DNA from: CAYGUI01 sp964353115
Lineage (GTDB): Bacteria; Pseudomonadota; Gammaproteobacteria; JAGOUU01
Direction: 5' to 3'
Assembly (NCBI GenBank): GCA_964353115.1
Contig: CAYGUI010000029.1
Span: 1 to 15,633 of the forward strand
DNA length: 15,633 nucleotides
Within the stretch, counting starts at the first letter, position 1. The number at the start of each line of letters is the position of its first letter. Shown here in pieces: positions 13,781-15,633 of this stretch. The translations under genes and the position numbers were made by a program. The notes under the pieces are model-generated. The model saw only the letters and a list, made by a program, of their open reading frames with translations, had not been told where the DNA came from and did not search any database.

Positions 13781-14999
13781 CAGCTGCAACCTGCAATTCA
13801 AAAATCTTATTACCAAGCTTCTCGCCAGTAAAACCTTGCTCCATTAAGTTTTTTGATTCATTTTTGGCAACATCTTTACATGCCAAAAAACATTTTTGCC
13901 ACGAATCTTTTTGTGAATATTCAGTATTTTCAAAACCTTTTCGACCACGCGCATCTGCTTCACATGTAATTAAAAAATTATTAAATACTTCTGGGCGACG
14001 AAAAGCATCAATATTTTTTAAAGTCTTAACTATTGTCGATGGTTTTAATTCTGCAAAGCGATGCGACATTATGTGATATTCCGCAACTTTAACTGCTAAT
14101 TCACGAAAACTATTTGGAATACGCAAACGATCACACATTTCTTTTATAATTCTAGCTCCGCGCTGCTCATGACCATGATGTGATGGCAAAATAGTTTTTG
14201 GCGTATTAGCTTTGCCCAAATCATGAACTAATGCCGCAAAGCGTACAGTAAGATCATTTGATAATTTAACTGCTTGCTGCAAGACCATCATGGTATGAAT
14301 TCCAGCATCAATTTCAGGATGATAATCCGCACGTTGCGGCACGCCGAATAAATTAAAAATTTCTGGCAAAATAATTTGTAGCGCTTCACAATCTTTTAAG
14401 GCATAAAAAAACTGCTCTGGATTCGACTCACCCAAAGCTTTTTCGAGTTCTTTCCAAACACGCTCTGGCGTTAGCGCATGCACCTCGCCGTTTCGCACCA
14501 TGTTAATCATTAACTCATTAGTTTCTGGTGCAATCTTAAAACCTAAATGATAAAACCGCGCATAAAAACGCGCTATGCGTAAAATACGCACCGGATCTTC
14601 AGCAAAAGCATCTGACACATGGCGCAAAGTTTTATTTTCTAAGTCTTTAACGCCGCCGTACGGATCAACAAGATTACCATTTTCATCTTTTGCTATCGCA
14701 TTAACAGTTAAATCACGACGCGATAAATCTTCTTCCAAAGTAACATTAGGATCAAATTGAAATTCAAAACCATGATAACCTGGCGCAGTTTTACGCTCTT
14801 TACGCGCTAGCGCATATTCTTCTTTTGTTTTTGGATGCAAAAAAACTGGGAAATCTTTACCGACAGATTTAAAACCTTGCTTTAATAGTTCATCGGGTGT
14901 TGAGCCAACAACAACCCAGTCATACTCTTTAACTTCGCGTTTTAATAGTTCATCACGCACAGCACCGCCAACTAAATATATTTTACTGCTTGTTGTCAT
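13752..14999 (-). CDS. cca: CCA-adding enzyme (tRNA nucleotidyltransferase with HD domain)
   Basis: Adds or repairs the 3' CCA of tRNAs. The 415 residues align by eye with E. coli Cca end to end: YLVGGAVRD (8-16), YDWVVVGST (26-34), RRDLTVNA (94-101), EDPVRILR (134-141), and an HD phosphohydrolase domain with H259-D260 in LVHDLGK. The first residue of the metal-binding DxD pair is Glu here (E25-Y-D27, where E. coli has D21-R-D23), a conservative change. AAAGGA (15009-15014) lies 9 nt before the ATG and overlaps the end of the preceding gene, whose stop is 6 nt upstream, so the two are likely co-transcribed. The 3' end overlaps convergent kimA. Confidence 0.96.
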   Translation of the reverse strand: MTTSSKIYLVGGAVRDELLKREVKEYDWVVVGSTPDELLKQGFKSVGKDFPVFLHPKTKEEYALARKERKTAPGYHGFEFQFDPNVTLEEDLSRRDLTVNAIAKDENGNLVDPYGGVKDLENKTLRHVSDAFAEDPVRILRIARFYARFYHLGFKIAPETNELMINMVRNGEVHALTPERVWKELEKALGESNPEQFFYALKDCEALQIILPEIFNLFGVPQRADYHPEIDAGIHTMMVLQQAVKLSNDLTVRFAALVHDLGKANTPKTILPSHHGHEQRGARIIKEMCDRLRIPNSFRELAVKVAEYHIMSHRFAELKPSTIVKTLKNIDAFRRPEVFNNFLITCEADARGRKGFENTEYSQKDSWQKCFLACKDVAKNESKNLMEQGFTGEKLGNKIFELQVAAVKPKTESAS

Positions 15000-15005
15000 A
15001 TTAAA

Positions 15006-15633
15006 TTATCCTTTAGGTGCTGCCGGACCAGCAGGTTTTAAAGAAGATGATATTTCTGATATTCGTTCTAATTCTGATCTCATATTATGATTAAAATTAA
15101 ATACGCTCTCTGTCATAGTATTTATCCAAACTTGGGGGCTATATTCTTCATTATCAAATGCTGGCATTACTTGATTACATATTAAATATAAAATTTTATC
15201 AAGATCATCAATTTTCTGGGACTCCCCGGGTATTTGCGTAAACAAGGATCGCATTCTATCAAGAAAAGTTAAATTTGCAGATTTAAAATCTCGATCTAAA
15301 GCATCAAATTTTGCCTGCAACCATGAACGCCAATCTTTTGGCGTAATTGTAGACAAGTCTTTATCATTAAGTTCACACTTAAATTTAGCTAGTTCTTGTT
15401 CTTTAAAGTTATAGGGCTCTCTTGACTTAGCTGAATATACTTTGCCACTAACACCACCTAAAACTTCTGGTCGATTATTTAAATAATTTATTTCTCTATC
15501 AATAAAATAATCAGAAATAATCCTTACGAGAAAAACACGCTCAAACTCAATAAAATTATCTTTTCTTATAAACTCAGTAGACAAATGATAATCTAATAAA
15601 CAACTACCAAAACAAAATCTGTCAAAAATAAAT
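15006..15633 (-). CDS. Unrecognised protein, 5' end probably beyond the window
   Basis: I do not recognise this gene. The frame has no stop between 15006 and the window edge. A TTG at 15582-15584 could start a 192-residue protein, but no Shine-Dalgarno precedes it and the frame continues upstream (FCFGSCLLDYHL), so the gene is more likely cut by the window edge. The visible part is soluble, without signal peptide or membrane segment, mostly helical and charged in the middle, with aromatic-rich patches (DWRSWLQAKFDALDRDF, FNFNHNM). It ends with a Glu/Ser-rich helix and a loose tail SLKPAGPAAPKG. It lies 6 nt before cca and its end carries the cca ribosome-binding site. The flexible, Glu-containing C-terminus resembles type IV secretion effector tails only superficially. 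Confidence 0.6.
   Translation of the reverse strand, partial: FIFDRFCFGSCLLDYHLSTEFIRKDNFIEFERVFLVRIISDYFIDREINYLNNRPEVLGGVSGKVYSAKSREPYNFKEQELAKFKCELNDKDLSTITPKDWRSWLQAKFDALDRDFKSANLTFLDRMRSLFTQIPGESQKIDDLDKILYLICNQVMPAFDNEEYSPQVWINTMTESVFNFNHNMRSELERISEISSSLKPAGPAAPKG

Noticed and set aside
15582..15584. TTG as true start of the gene before cca
   Set aside because: No Shine-Dalgarno precedes it and the frame stays open to the edge, so a start outside the window is more likely.

Overview
This 15.6-kb window looks like chromosomal DNA of an AT-rich gammaproteobacterium. The evidence is the macromolecular-synthesis operon order rpsU-yqeY-dnaG-rpoD, a long HD-domain CCA-adding enzyme of the E. 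coli type, a primary sigma factor with the acidic non-conserved region, and a tRNA-Ile2 (CAU) gene next to rpoD. The AT-rich composition and overall look fit host-associated Legionellales/Coxiellaceae-like bacteria. That placement is inference; no marker in the window fixes the genus.

Layout. (1) 1-1290: a CDF metal exporter gene on the + strand, flanked by GC-rich palindromic repeats (18-117 and 1049-1286). The repeats fold on paper into a closing helix plus four hairpins. (2) 1316-3930, minus strand: two genes overlapping by 4 nt. The upstream one encodes a probable outer-membrane beta-barrel, the downstream one a large exported protein with 26 cysteines and a nine-Asp run. Neither is a family I recognise. 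(3) 4091-7119, minus strand: a likely operon of PAP2 lipid phosphatase, an AstE/AspA-family protein and an MFS transporter. The AstE/AspA protein has lost almost all expected zinc-binding and catalytic residues. (4) 7159-7303: tRNA-Ile2 with its own near-consensus promoter, which lies inside a 15-bp palindrome just after rpoD. (5) 7304-11699, minus strand: rpoD, dnaG, yqeY and rpsU, transcribed rpsU first. (6) 11801-13780, plus strand: a KimA-type APC permease, probably for potassium, whose coding end overlaps the convergent cca gene by 29 nt. (7) 13752-15633, minus strand: cca, preceded by an unrecognised gene whose reading frame stays open to the window edge.

How the genes work together. 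Regions 4-7 mix core information processing (sigma factor, primase, bS21, tRNA-Ile2, tRNA CCA repair) with membrane genes. Transcription is mostly leftward. The only two rightward genes, the CDF exporter and kimA, share a TGCTATxxT extended -10 placed so close to the ATG that their mRNAs may be leaderless or nearly so.

Best candidates for something undescribed are the covarying multi-hairpin repeat with an apparent nested insertion, the degenerate AstE-like pseudoenzyme paired with an MFS transporter, and the coupled barrel/cysteine-rich secreted pair.
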